A stretch of 7,002 nucleotides of DNA from Chloroflexota bacterium. GTDB lineage: Bacteria; Chloroflexota; Dormibacteria; Aeolococcales; Aeolococcaceae. The first letter of the stretch is position 1, and every line of letters begins with the position of its first letter. A model generated the notes under the pieces. It was not told the DNA's origin and ran no database searches. It was given only the letters and a program-made list of their open reading frames with translations. Positions 1-7,002 of the stretch are shown piece after piece. The translations under genes and the position numbers were made by a program. The stretch covers positions 1 through 7,002 of the forward strand of contig VBHE01000139.1 of assembly GCA_005889515.1 (NCBI GenBank). Direction: 5' to 3'.

Positions 1-1092
1 GAGCTTGGCGAGCACCCCGACGGTGACCCCGCCCGCGGTCTCGGTGAAGATGCCCTCGGTGCGGGCGAGCAGCTCCATGCCCTCGAGGATCTCCTCCTCG
101 GTGACGCTGTCGACCACCCCACCGGTGCGGCGGGCGATCTGCACCACGTAGCCTCCGTCGGAGGGGTTGCCGATGGCGATCGACTTCGCGATGGTGTCGG
201 GCCTGACCGGAACCACGTGTCCGTCCGCGCGCTGGAAGGCCGCGGCGACCGGCGAGCATCCCAGCGCCTGGGCGCCGGTGAGCCGGGGCATGGCGGCGCC
301 GGCGCCGGTCACCAGGCCGAGGTCGATGAGCTCGCGGGCGGCGCGGTTGTGCTTGACGAACTGGCAGCCGGACGCGATCGGGATGACGATCTCGTCGGGC
401 AGGCGCCATCCCAGCTGCTCGGCGGTCTCGTAGGTGAGCGTCTTGCTCCCCTCGCTGTAGAAGGGCCGGATGTTGATGTTGCAGAAGGCCCAGTCGAGGA
501 GGTCGACGAGTTCGGTGCAGAGCCGGTTGACCTCGTCGTAGTTGCCGTCGATCCGCACCATCGTCGGCCGGAAGACCGCGGTGGTGGCGACCTTGGCCTC
601 CTCGAGGTTGGCGGGGATGAAGACGTATCCGCGCAGCCCGGCGCGCGCCGCGTAGGCGGCGACCGCGTTGGCGAGGTTGCCGGTGCTCGCGCAGGCGATG
701 GTCTCGAACCCCTGCTGCCGAGCCCAGGACACCGCGACGCTGACCACCCTGTCCTTGAAGGAGTTGGTCGGGTTCATGGTGTCGTTCTTGATGTACAGGT
801 TGCGCAGCCCCAGGAGCTCCCCGAGGTGGGGAGCGTGCACCAGCGGGGTGAAGCCCTCGCCCAGGGTCACCGGCTCGTCGCCGTCGGCGAGCTCGACGGG
901 GAGCAGGTCGCGATAGCGCCAGATGCTCGGCGGCCCGGCCGCGATCGCCTCGCGCGAGACCCGGCGCGCCACCTCGGCGTAGTCGTAGCGCACGTCGAGC
1001 GGGCCGAAGCAGAGGTCGCAGACGTGCGTCGGACTGACCGGGATCTCGGTGCCGCACTCGCGGCACTGAAGCGACAGGATGCGGGGGGTCAC
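1..1092 (-). CDS. thrC: Threonine synthase, 3'-truncated by window edge
   Basis: This PLP-dependent enzyme converts O-phosphohomoserine to threonine plus phosphate, the last step of threonine synthesis. The visible 364 codons remain open at the window edge; the family is usually about 400-420 aa, so perhaps 40-50 residues are missing. The N-terminus carries a zinc-ribbon pair, C10-x2-C13 and C25-x2-C28, as in the zinc-ribbon subgroup of threonine synthases. TLGEGFTPL (76-84) follows, then NPTNSFKDR (107-115) with the PLP lysine K113. STGNLANAVAAYAARAG (136-152) is the PLP/phosphate loop, and AIGNPSDGGY (306-315) and GIFTETAGGVTVGVL (347-361) complete the fold-type II pattern. GTG 1092 is the start: an in-frame TAG lies 12 nt upstream (1107-1105), and the zinc ribbon would be lost from a later start. 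No Shine-Dalgarno is visible; a -10-like box lies immediately upstream, suggesting a leaderless or nearly leaderless transcript. A threonine synthase-like lyase with another substrate is possible but less likely. Confidence 0.92.
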   Translation of the reverse strand, partial: MTPRILSLQCRECGTEIPVSPTHVCDLCFGPLDVRYDYAEVARRVSREAIAAGPPSIWRYRDLLPVELADGDEPVTLGEGFTPLVHAPHLGELLGLRNLYIKNDTMNPTNSFKDRVVSVAVSWARQQGFETIACASTGNLANAVAAYAARAGLRGYVFIPANLEEAKVATTAVFRPTMVRIDGNYDEVNRLCTELVDLLDWAFCNINIRPFYSEGSKTLTYETAEQLGWRLPDEIVIPIASGCQFVKHNRAARELIDLGLVTGAGAAMPRLTGAQALGCSPVAAAFQRADGHVVPVRPDTIAKSIAIGNPSDGGYVVQIARRTGGVVDSVTEEEILEGMELLARTEGIFTETAGGVTVGVLAKL

Positions 1093-1094
1093 TG

Positions 1095-1119
1095 TCCGGC
1101 CAGTCTAGCAGGGGCCGGA
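1095..1119. repeat. Perfect 7-bp inverted repeat flanking the putative thrC -10 box
   Basis: The arms TCCGGCC (1095-1101) and GGCCGGA (1113-1119) are perfect complements separated by 11 nt, and the spacer contains the TAGACT box. The dyad ends two nt before the thrC start. As DNA it could be an operator over the promoter. In a read-through RNA it would form a GC-rich hairpin against the start codon. No T-run follows, so it is not a normal intrinsic terminator. Confidence 0.4.
1102..1110 (-). promoter_or_regulatory. Candidate extended -10 promoter element for thrC
   Basis: Read on the minus strand this is TGCTAGACT, matching an extended -10 (TGn-TAnnnT). The GTG of thrC begins nine nt after it, so transcription starting about seven nt downstream would give a leader of only a few nt or none. 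I see no convincing -35 hexamer 16-18 nt upstream. The same TAGACT hexamer occurs before the NUDIX gene. Inferred from sequence only. Confidence 0.4.
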
Positions 1120-1135
1120 TTTCCGCCCTCCCCGT

Positions 1136-1831
1136 CTACGGGGCGGGCTCGAGCTCGACGACGAGGGGGCTGCGGCAGGCGCGGTCGGGAGCCCCGGCGA
1201 CGAGGTCGTCGTAGGCGAGCTGGGACCACGACTCCATGTTCAGGTAGTGGCGGCGCATCGCCTCCAGGCCGAGGACCTCGCCCTCGAGCTTCTCGGACTC
1301 GCGCACCACCACCCTGCCCGACCGCGGCTCCACGAGGAACACCAGGCCGAGGTGCACCTGGGACACCGGCGTGGTGTCGTCGTTGAGGAGCGCCACCAGG
1401 CTGGCGGTCGCCGGGGCGGCGCAGCGGACCTCCTCGCTCCACTCCCGGCGCAGGCCGCCGATCACCGGGTCACCGCCGACCCCGTCGCCCGGGTTGATGT
1501 GCCCGCCGGCGCCGAGCGAGTAGAGGTGGTGGAGCCGGCGCTCGCTGGAGCTGCGCAGCCGCCGGGTGAGCAGGTAGGTGTCGTCGTCGTGGCGGACGAT
1601 GCAGTAGGGGATCACCTGCTGCTGGCTGGGGTCGTCCTCGACCAGGCCCCGGGGACGGTACTCGGCGGCGGCACGGATGGTCCGCAGCACCCGCTCGAGC
1701 CCGGTGGTCACCAGGCCGTGCCAGGCGCCGTCGGGGAAGATCGTCCGGCGCGGGATGCAGAGCACCTGCTCGCCGAGGTGCTCGGCGGTGGCGCCGGTGG
1801 CGCGGATGCCTGGACGGACCGATGCGGCCAC
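1136..1831 (-). CDS. NUDIX/MutT-family phosphohydrolase
   Basis: This is a predicted cytoplasmic NUDIX hydrolase of 231 aa; family members cleave nucleoside diphosphate-linked compounds. Conserved blocks are EQVLCIPRRTIFP (21-33), QQQVIPYCIVRHDDDTYLLTRR (70-91), YSLGAGGHINPGD (104-116), RREWSEEV (128-135), LLNDDTTPVSQVHLGLVF and MESWSQLAYDDL. This layout matches the group I know as predicted MutT-like phosphoesterases (COG4112-like), named from memory. Aligned to the NUDIX consensus G-x5-E-x7-REUxEExGU, it reads G115, D121, R129, E130, E133, E134, R136. The metal-binding REUxEE core is kept, but the first Glu is Asp and the late Gly is Arg. GTG 1831 is the only in-frame start after an upstream TGA (1837-1835). 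AGAGG lies six nt before it. The substrate cannot be predicted. It sits 57 nt after the zinc-finger gene and 43 nt before thrC, with no evident metabolic link to either. Confidence 0.87.
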   Translation of the reverse strand: MAASVRPGIRATGATAEHLGEQVLCIPRRTIFPDGAWHGLVTTGLERVLRTIRAAAEYRPRGLVEDDPSQQQVIPYCIVRHDDDTYLLTRRLRSSSERRLHHLYSLGAGGHINPGDGVGGDPVIGGLRREWSEEVRCAAPATASLVALLNDDTTPVSQVHLGLVFLVEPRSGRVVVRESEKLEGEVLGLEAMRRHYLNMESWSQLAYDDLVAGAPDRACRSPLVVELEPAP

Positions 1832-1832
1832 C

Positions 1833-1862
1833 TGTCACCTCTGGTCGCGGACGCCGGTGACA
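1833..1862. repeat. Perfect 7-bp inverted repeat spanning promoter and ribosome-binding site of the NUDIX gene
   Basis: The arms TGTCACC (1833-1839) and GGTGACA (1856-1862) are exact complements with a 16-nt spacer. On the minus strand the downstream arm overlaps the AGAGGTGA Shine-Dalgarno region, and the upstream arm directly follows the TAGACT box. A transcript containing both arms could mask the ribosome-binding site. Alternatively the dyad is a protein-binding operator. Chance occurrence in GC-rich DNA is not excluded. Confidence 0.4.
1838..1842 (-). promoter_or_regulatory. Ribosome-binding site of the NUDIX gene
   Basis: AGAGG on the minus strand, six nt before GTG 1831, supports that start. 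An in-frame TGA at 1837-1835 excludes any longer form. Confidence 0.6.
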
Positions 1863-1868
1863 AGTCTA
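1863..1868 (-). promoter_or_regulatory. Candidate -10 element for the NUDIX gene
   Basis: TAGACT on the minus strand lies 31 nt before GTG 1831. It is preceded at 18-nt spacing by CTGAGG, a poor match to a -35 box. A start about seven nt downstream would leave a leader of roughly 25 nt that includes the AGAGG ribosome-binding site. Overlapping leftward transcription from the zinc-finger gene is equally possible, so the call is tentative. Confidence 0.3.
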
Positions 1869-1888
1869 CCGACCCGAGCGAGCGGTCC

Positions 1889-2749
1889 TCAGCCGCTCTC
1901 GGCGGAGCCCCGCCCCGAGCTGGTGAGCTGGAGCGCCCGGTCGGTCCCCGGCACCCCCGGCACCAGGCCCCCGCCGGTGGCGGTGCCGTCGTCGAAGAAG
2001 CAGAAGGAGAGGGGGACGCCGACGGTCACCTGGACCATGCCGCAGTCGTAGCTCACCCCGCCCTGGGACCGGTGCTGGAACTGGGAGGCGTTGAAGCCGA
2101 CCTGCGAGGCCCCGCGGATGAAGCTGTTCTCGAAGCTGGCCAGGCCGTTGCCTCGCGAGGGCACCACCACGAAGATGAACGCCGGGACCTGGTCGCGTCC
2201 GTAGACGCCGACGAGCATCCCCTGCCCGTCCGGCCCGGCGTTCCTCCGTGCCTGGTCGGCGAGGGCGTCGACGGTGGTCCCGTGGATCTGGGGCAGCCCC
2301 TCGATGGTCGACGGGGTGGTGAGCGCCTTCGAGCCGTGGCTGCTCAGGGTGACGATGAGGAGCACCGCCACCAGGACGATGAGGATCACCGCCGCCGCCA
2401 CCAGGATCCTGACGGTGGGCACCTGCGCGGCCGTGGGGGCCGGCGGTGGTGGCGGCGGCGGGGCCGAGGCGACGGGAGCGGGAGCGGGAGCGGGAGCGGG
2501 CGCCGGCGCCGGGGTGGGAGCGTCGGAGGGGGCGGGCGGGGCGGGCACGGCCTCCGCGGATGCCGCGATCGGCTCCGACCAGGAGGGTGCGACCGGCCGG
2601 TTGGGCACCGCCGTCGGGTCCGGCGCCGACGGAGGGGCGGGGGTCGCCGGCGAGACCACCGCGGCGCCGGTCGTGCGGGCGGTGCCGCACTTCCAGCAGA
2701 CCTCGCCGGCGTTCTTCGAGGCGCAGCTCTCGCAGGTCCACAGCTCCAT
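1889..2749 (-). CDS. Putative membrane protein with RanBP2-like zinc finger, Pro/Ala linker and outer domain
   Basis: I do not recognise a named family for the whole 286-aa protein. The N-terminus has W4, C6, C9, N13, C18 and C21 spaced W-x-C-x2-C-x3-N-x4-C-x2-C, close to a RanBP2-type zinc finger but two residues shorter before the second Cys pair. A disordered Pro/Ala linker follows (about 34-111), with an Ala-Pro alternation (80-92) and seven consecutive prolines (97-103). One strongly hydrophobic segment (113-135) should cross the membrane. With no signal peptide ahead of it, the likely topology is zinc finger inside and residues 138-286 outside. The outer domain has only two cysteines, C236 and C250, which could form a disulfide; C250 begins CFFDDGT. 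That resembles the Cys-(x)n-C-x-W/F-x-D motif I recall from actinobacterial membrane proteins, from memory only. ATG 2749 is supported by GGGGAGA seven nt upstream and by the zinc finger starting at residue 4. Function is unknown. Confidence 0.78.
   Translation of the reverse strand: MELWTCESCASKNAGEVCWKCGTARTTGAAVVSPATPAPPSAPDPTAVPNRPVAPSWSEPIAASAEAVPAPPAPSDAPTPAPAPAPAPAPAPVASAPPPPPPPAPTAAQVPTVRILVAAAVILIVLVAVLLIVTLSSHGSKALTTPSTIEGLPQIHGTTVDALADQARRNAGPDGQGMLVGVYGRDQVPAFIFVVVPSRGNGLASFENSFIRGASQVGFNASQFQHRSQGGVSYDCGMVQVTVGVPLSFCFFDDGTATGGGLVPGVPGTDRALQLTSSGRGSAESG
2474..2497. repeat. Hexanucleotide tandem repeat inside the zinc-finger membrane protein gene
   Basis: Four perfect copies of GGGAGC (plus-strand reading) continue as degenerate units to about 2512. 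They encode the Ala-Pro alternation of the linker (residues 80-92). Such an in-frame 6-bp repeat can change copy number without a frameshift, altering linker length by two residues per unit. Confidence 0.75.
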
Positions 2750-2756
2750 CCGCGAA

Positions 2757-2763
2757 TCTCCCC
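2757..2763 (-). promoter_or_regulatory. Ribosome-binding site of the zinc-finger membrane protein gene
   Basis: GGGGAGA on the minus strand lies seven nt before ATG 2749. It decides this start over in-frame upstream codons, which would extend the frame back into cimA. Confidence 0.6.
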
Positions 2764-2772
2764 GGCTGGCCG

Positions 2773-2788
2773 CCGGCCGCCCGGCCGC
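2773..2788. repeat. Tandem 8-bp GC repeat with small hairpin potential in the cimA downstream gap
   Basis: Two exact copies of CCGGCCGC sit end to end in the 86-nt gap between cimA and the zinc-finger gene. Within them, 2774-2787 can fold as a five-bp GC stem with a four-nt loop about 10 nt upstream of the ribosome-binding site. There is no T-run, so I do not call a terminator. The rest of the gap holds only a weak TAGCCT box (2815-2820, minus strand). Confidence 0.3.
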
Positions 2789-2835
2789 GTCGTGGCCCCC
2801 CGTGCCGGCCAAGGCTACTCCTCGGGGGGGTGGGC

Positions 2836-4464
2836 TCAGGCGGGGACCTTCAGCAGCGCGTACTCCATGGAGTCGGCGAGGGCCGCCCACGACGCCTCGA
2901 TGATGTTCGGCGAGCAGCCGACCGTGCTCCAGCGCCGCCCGTCGCGGATGTCGCCGGACTCGATGAGCACCCGGGTCACCGCATGGGTCCCCGCCGCCTC
3001 GTCGAGGATGCGCACCTTGTAGTCGTGGAGGCGGACGTGGGCGATCTGCGGGAACCGCGGCACCAGCGCCTTGCGGAGCGCGAGGTCGAGGGCGTTCACG
3101 GGGCCGTTGCCCTCGGCGGCGGTGTGGTGGACCTCGTCGCCGATGCGCACCTTGATGGTGCCCTCGCTGATCACCGCCCCGTTGCCGTGGCGGCGCTCGG
3201 TGAGCGCGATGAAGTCGAGCAGGGTGAACGGCGGCGCGTAGTCGGGGCGCGTCCGCCGGATCACCATCTCGAAGGAGGCGTCGGCGCCCTCGAAGGAGTA
3301 GCCGCGGTGCTCCATGTCCTTCAGCGTGCGGACCAGGCGCCTGGTCACCGGGTCGTCGCGCTCGACGTCGATGCCGAACTCGTGCGCCTTGTAGAGGACG
3401 TTGCCCCGACCGCCGAGGTCGCTGACCAGGACCCGGGCGTGGTTCCCCACCAGGGCGGGATCGATGTGCTGGTAGGCGTCCCGGTGGCGCATCACCGCGG
3501 CGACGTGCTGGCCGCCCTTGTGGGCGAAGGCGCCCTCGCCGACGAACGGCTGCTGCGGCGACGGGGTCCGGTTGGCGATCTCGGCGACGAACTGCGAGGT
3601 CTCGGTGAGGTGGCGCAGCCCCTCCTCGCTGAGGGCGTCGAGGGAGAGCTTGATGCGCAGGTTGGGGACGACGCTGCAGAGGTTGGCGTTGCCGCAGCGC
3701 TCACCGATGCCGTTGATGGTGCCCTGCACCATGTCCGCGCCCGCCTCCACCGCCGCCAGGGTGTTGGCGACGGCGAGGTCGCAGTCGTTGTGGCAGTGGA
3801 TTCCGACCCGGGCGGCCCCACCGCCCTCGGGGCCGAGCCCGGCGAGCCGCTCGAGCAGGGCATCGATGCCGCGCACCACCTCGTGGGGCATGCGGCCCCC
3901 GTTGGTGTCGCAGGCGACGATCCAGGAGGCGCCGGCCGCGGCTGCGGCGGCGCAGCCGGCGAGGGTGTAGTCACCGTCGGCGTCGAAGCCGTCGAAGAAG
4001 TGCTCGGCGTCGAAGATCACCTCGCGCCCCTGCTCGCGGAGGTAGGCGACGGAGTCGCTGATCATCGCGAGGTTCTCGTCGCGGCTGCAGCGCAGCACCT
4101 CGCGGACCTGCCAGGCGCTCGCCTTTCCCACCAGGGTGCACACCGGGGCGCCGCTGGCGAGCAGGTCGCGGAGGTTCTCGTCCTCGACGGCGGCGATGTG
4201 GGCGCGGCGGGTGGCCCCGAAGGCGGCGAGGCGGGCGCGCTCGAGCGGAGCGTCGCGCAGGGCGGCGAAGAGCTCGGTGTCCTTGGGGTTGCTCCCCGGC
4301 CAGCCGCCCTCGACGAAGTCGACCCCGAGCGCGTCGAGACGCCGGGCGATCTTCAGCTTGTCGGAGGCGCTGAAGGCGATGCCGGGGCCCTGCGCGCCGT
4401 CGCGCAGGGTGGTGTCGTACACGACGACCCGGCGGAGCCGGTCTCCCTTCCCGTCTGCGCTCAT
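2836..4464 (-). CDS. cimA: (R)-citramalate synthase
   Basis: CimA condenses pyruvate with acetyl-CoA to (R)-citramalate, starting the threonine-independent route to 2-oxobutanoate and isoleucine. The 542-aa protein has the HMGL/DRE-TIM barrel motif YDTTLRDGAQGPG (16-28) and then EGGWPGSNPKD (52-62), which is diagnostic for the citramalate synthase family rather than LeuA or homocitrate synthase. Metal ligands lie in GIHCHNDCDLAVANT (221-235), and NGIGERCGNANL is at 251-262. FVGEGAFAHKGGQH (307-320) marks the end of the catalytic region. The C-terminal LeuA-type dimerisation and allosteric domain (about 415-540) is complete and contains EGNGPVNALDLALRKAL (451-467), so end-product (isoleucine) inhibition is expected from family knowledge. 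ATG 4464 overlaps the leuB TGA as ATGA. No clear Shine-Dalgarno sequence precedes it, which suggests translational coupling to leuB. Catalytic and regulatory motifs appear intact. It is the last gene of the leu cluster; an 86-nt gap follows. Confidence 0.96.
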   Translation of the reverse strand: MSADGKGDRLRRVVVYDTTLRDGAQGPGIAFSASDKLKIARRLDALGVDFVEGGWPGSNPKDTELFAALRDAPLERARLAAFGATRRAHIAAVEDENLRDLLASGAPVCTLVGKASAWQVREVLRCSRDENLAMISDSVAYLREQGREVIFDAEHFFDGFDADGDYTLAGCAAAAAAGASWIVACDTNGGRMPHEVVRGIDALLERLAGLGPEGGGAARVGIHCHNDCDLAVANTLAAVEAGADMVQGTINGIGERCGNANLCSVVPNLRIKLSLDALSEEGLRHLTETSQFVAEIANRTPSPQQPFVGEGAFAHKGGQHVAAVMRHRDAYQHIDPALVGNHARVLVSDLGGRGNVLYKAHEFGIDVERDDPVTRRLVRTLKDMEHRGYSFEGADASFEMVIRRTRPDYAPPFTLLDFIALTERRHGNGAVISEGTIKVRIGDEVHHTAAEGNGPVNALDLALRKALVPRFPQIAHVRLHDYKVRILDEAAGTHAVTRVLIESGDIRDGRRWSTVGCSPNIIEASWAALADSMEYALLKVPA

Positions 4465-5587
4465 CGGTGGGCAGGATACGGGAGCAGGTCGACGACCCGC
4501 TCCGTCATCGCCGCGGTCCCGAGCGCACGGTCGTCGTCGGCCCCGAGGTCGCGGGTCCGCACGCCGAGATCGATGGCCTGGTCGACGGCGCGCTCGATGG
4601 CGTCGGCGGCGTCGGGCTCGCCGAGGGAGATCCGGAGCATCATCGCCACGCTGAGGATCGCCGCCAGCGGGTTGACGACGCCCTGGCCGGCGATGTCGGG
4701 CGCGCTGCCGTGGACCGGCTCGTAGAGGCCGAAGCGTCCGCTGCCCGCGCCGTCGCCGCCGAGCGAGGCGGAGGGCATCATCCCCATCGAGCCCGCGATC
4801 ATCGCCGCCTCGTCGCTGAGGATGTCGCCGAACATGTTCTCGGTGAGGAGTACGTCGAACTGCCGCGGGTCGCGCACCAGCTGCATCGCCGCGGTATCCA
4901 CGAGCATGTGACCGAGGGTGACGTCGGGATAGTCGCGCCCGACCTCGGTGGTCACCTCGCGCCAGAGGCGGCTGGTGGCGAGGACGTTCTGCTTGTCGAC
5001 CGAGCAGACCCGGCGGCGGCGGCCGCGGGCGAGCTCGAAGGCGACCCGAGCGACCCGCTCCACCTCGGCCTCGGTGTACGCGCAGGTGTCGACCGCGCTG
5101 CGGCCGGGCGGCTCGCCCTCGCGGCCCTGGGGCCGTCCGAAGTAGAGGCCGCCGGTGAGCTCGCGCACGGTGACGAAGTCGGTGCCGACGATGACCTCCT
5201 CGCGCAGCGTCGAGAACTGGGCAAGCGTGTCGTAGACGCGGACCGGCCGGAGGTTGGCGTAGAGGCCGAGCCCCTTGCGCAGCCCGAGCAGCCCCTGCTC
5301 GGGACGGACGGCGGCGCGCGGGTCGTCCCACTTCGGCCCACCGACGGCGCCGAGCAGGACCGCGTCGGCGGCCCGGCAGGTGTCGAGAACCCCGTCCGGC
5401 AGGGCGGTGCCGGTGGCGTCGATCGCGGCGCCACCGATCAGTGCCTCGCTGCGCTCCACCCGGAAGCCATGGCGGGAGCCCGCCTCGTCGACCACCTCGA
5501 GCGCGGCGGCGATGACCTCGGGGCCGACGCCGTCGCCGGCGAGGACGGCGACGCGATACACCGCCCCGCCGCCCGCCTGGTCGCCGC

Positions 5588-5591
<4 letters not shown>
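4461..5591 (-). CDS. leuB: 3-isopropylmalate dehydrogenase
   Basis: LeuB is an NAD-dependent oxidative decarboxylase that converts 3-isopropylmalate to 2-oxoisocaproate. In organisms with citramalate synthase it also acts on 3-methylmalate to give 2-oxobutanoate. The 376-aa product shows the N-terminal LAGDGVGPEV motif (17-26) and the GAVGGPKWD loop (81-89). Substrate arginines are R105, R115 and R143, with Y150; catalytic K200 is in SVDKQNVL, and metal-binding aspartates are D232, D256 and D260. Against the Thermus enzyme these keep constant offsets (+11, then +15), which supports the alignment. EPVHGSAPDIAG (291-302) is the NAD-specifying signature. The preceding loop GGDGAGSGRFG (278-288) looks about five residues longer than in B. 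subtilis or E. coli LeuB, and VNP replaces the usual ANP at 306-308. I chose GTG 5591 because it forms a GTGA overlap with the leuA stop. GTG 5561 (VYRVAV...) is a credible alternative, closer to the usual LeuB N-terminus, giving 366 aa. The stop overlaps the cimA start. Confidence 0.95.

Positions 5592-7002
<1,411 letters not shown>

Noticed and set aside
217..1386. Long plus-strand open frame opposite thrC and the NUDIX gene
   Set aside because: It is a compositional shadow: rich in Ala, Gly, Arg and Val, it crosses two convincing minus-strand genes and resembles no family.
1866..2741. A 291-codon minus-strand frame overlapping the zinc-finger gene
   Set aside because: It is Arg/Gly-rich and out of frame, while the overlapping frame has the zinc finger, a membrane segment and a proper ribosome-binding site.
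2773..2835. Intrinsic terminator after cimA
   Set aside because: GC-rich dyads are present, but no T-run follows any of them in the transcribed direction.
1247..3022. 591-codon plus-strand open frame
   Set aside because: It spans the NUDIX gene, the intergenic gaps and the zinc-finger gene in antisense with low-complexity His/Arg/Gly-rich sequence; high GC suppresses stop codons in antisense frames.
2446..4725. 759-codon plus-strand open frame opposite cimA
   Set aside because: It is the antisense of a fully conserved CimA and shows no domain of its own.
2836..5331. An 831-codon reading that would extend CimA upstream into leuB
   Set aside because: The added sequence is out-of-frame leuB. 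ATG 4464 forms an ATGA overlap, and the conserved DTTLRDG motif follows within 20 residues.

Overview
This is a compact, very GC-rich bacterial chromosome segment. Every gene I can support lies on the minus strand, so transcription runs from high to low coordinates. The strong G/C bias at third codon positions, GTG start codons and tight packing fit a high-GC lineage such as Actinomycetota, Chloroflexota or the Dormibacterota-like soil bacteria. No phylogenetic marker is present, so this is only an inference. I see no phage, transposon, plasmid, CRISPR or RNA-gene signal.

Layout in transcription order. (1) 7002-5588: 2-isopropylmalate synthase (leuA), cut at its 5' end by the window edge. (2) 5591-4461: 3-isopropylmalate dehydrogenase (leuB), whose GTG overlaps the leuA stop by 4 nt. 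(3) 4464-2836: (R)-citramalate synthase (cimA), whose ATG overlaps the leuB stop by 4 nt. These three form a translationally linked branched-chain amino acid operon. (4) 2749-1889: an unrecognised single-pass membrane protein with an N-terminal RanBP2-like zinc finger, a Pro/Ala linker and a small outer domain. (5) 1831-1136: a NUDIX/MutT-type phosphohydrolase. (6) 1092-1: threonine synthase (thrC), lacking its C-terminus at the window edge.

How the genes fit together. LeuA and CimA are paralogous acyl-CoA-condensing synthases that start leucine synthesis and the threonine-independent isoleucine route. LeuB oxidises the downstream intermediate of both routes, so placing leuB between them is logical; the shared isomerase LeuCD is not in the window. 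ThrC makes threonine, the precursor of the alternative isoleucine route through threonine deaminase (not seen here), so genes serving both sources of 2-oxobutanoate sit within 7 kb. The zinc-finger membrane protein and the NUDIX protein have no obvious metabolic tie to the amino acid genes.

The most interesting non-coding signals are in the two short gaps before the NUDIX gene and before thrC. Each holds a TAGACT -10-like hexamer and a perfect 7-bp inverted repeat next to the start codon, suggesting local promoters and possible regulation; thrC may be read from a leaderless or nearly leaderless mRNA. I do not see convincing evidence of a new multi-gene system. The least explained gene is the zinc-finger membrane protein.
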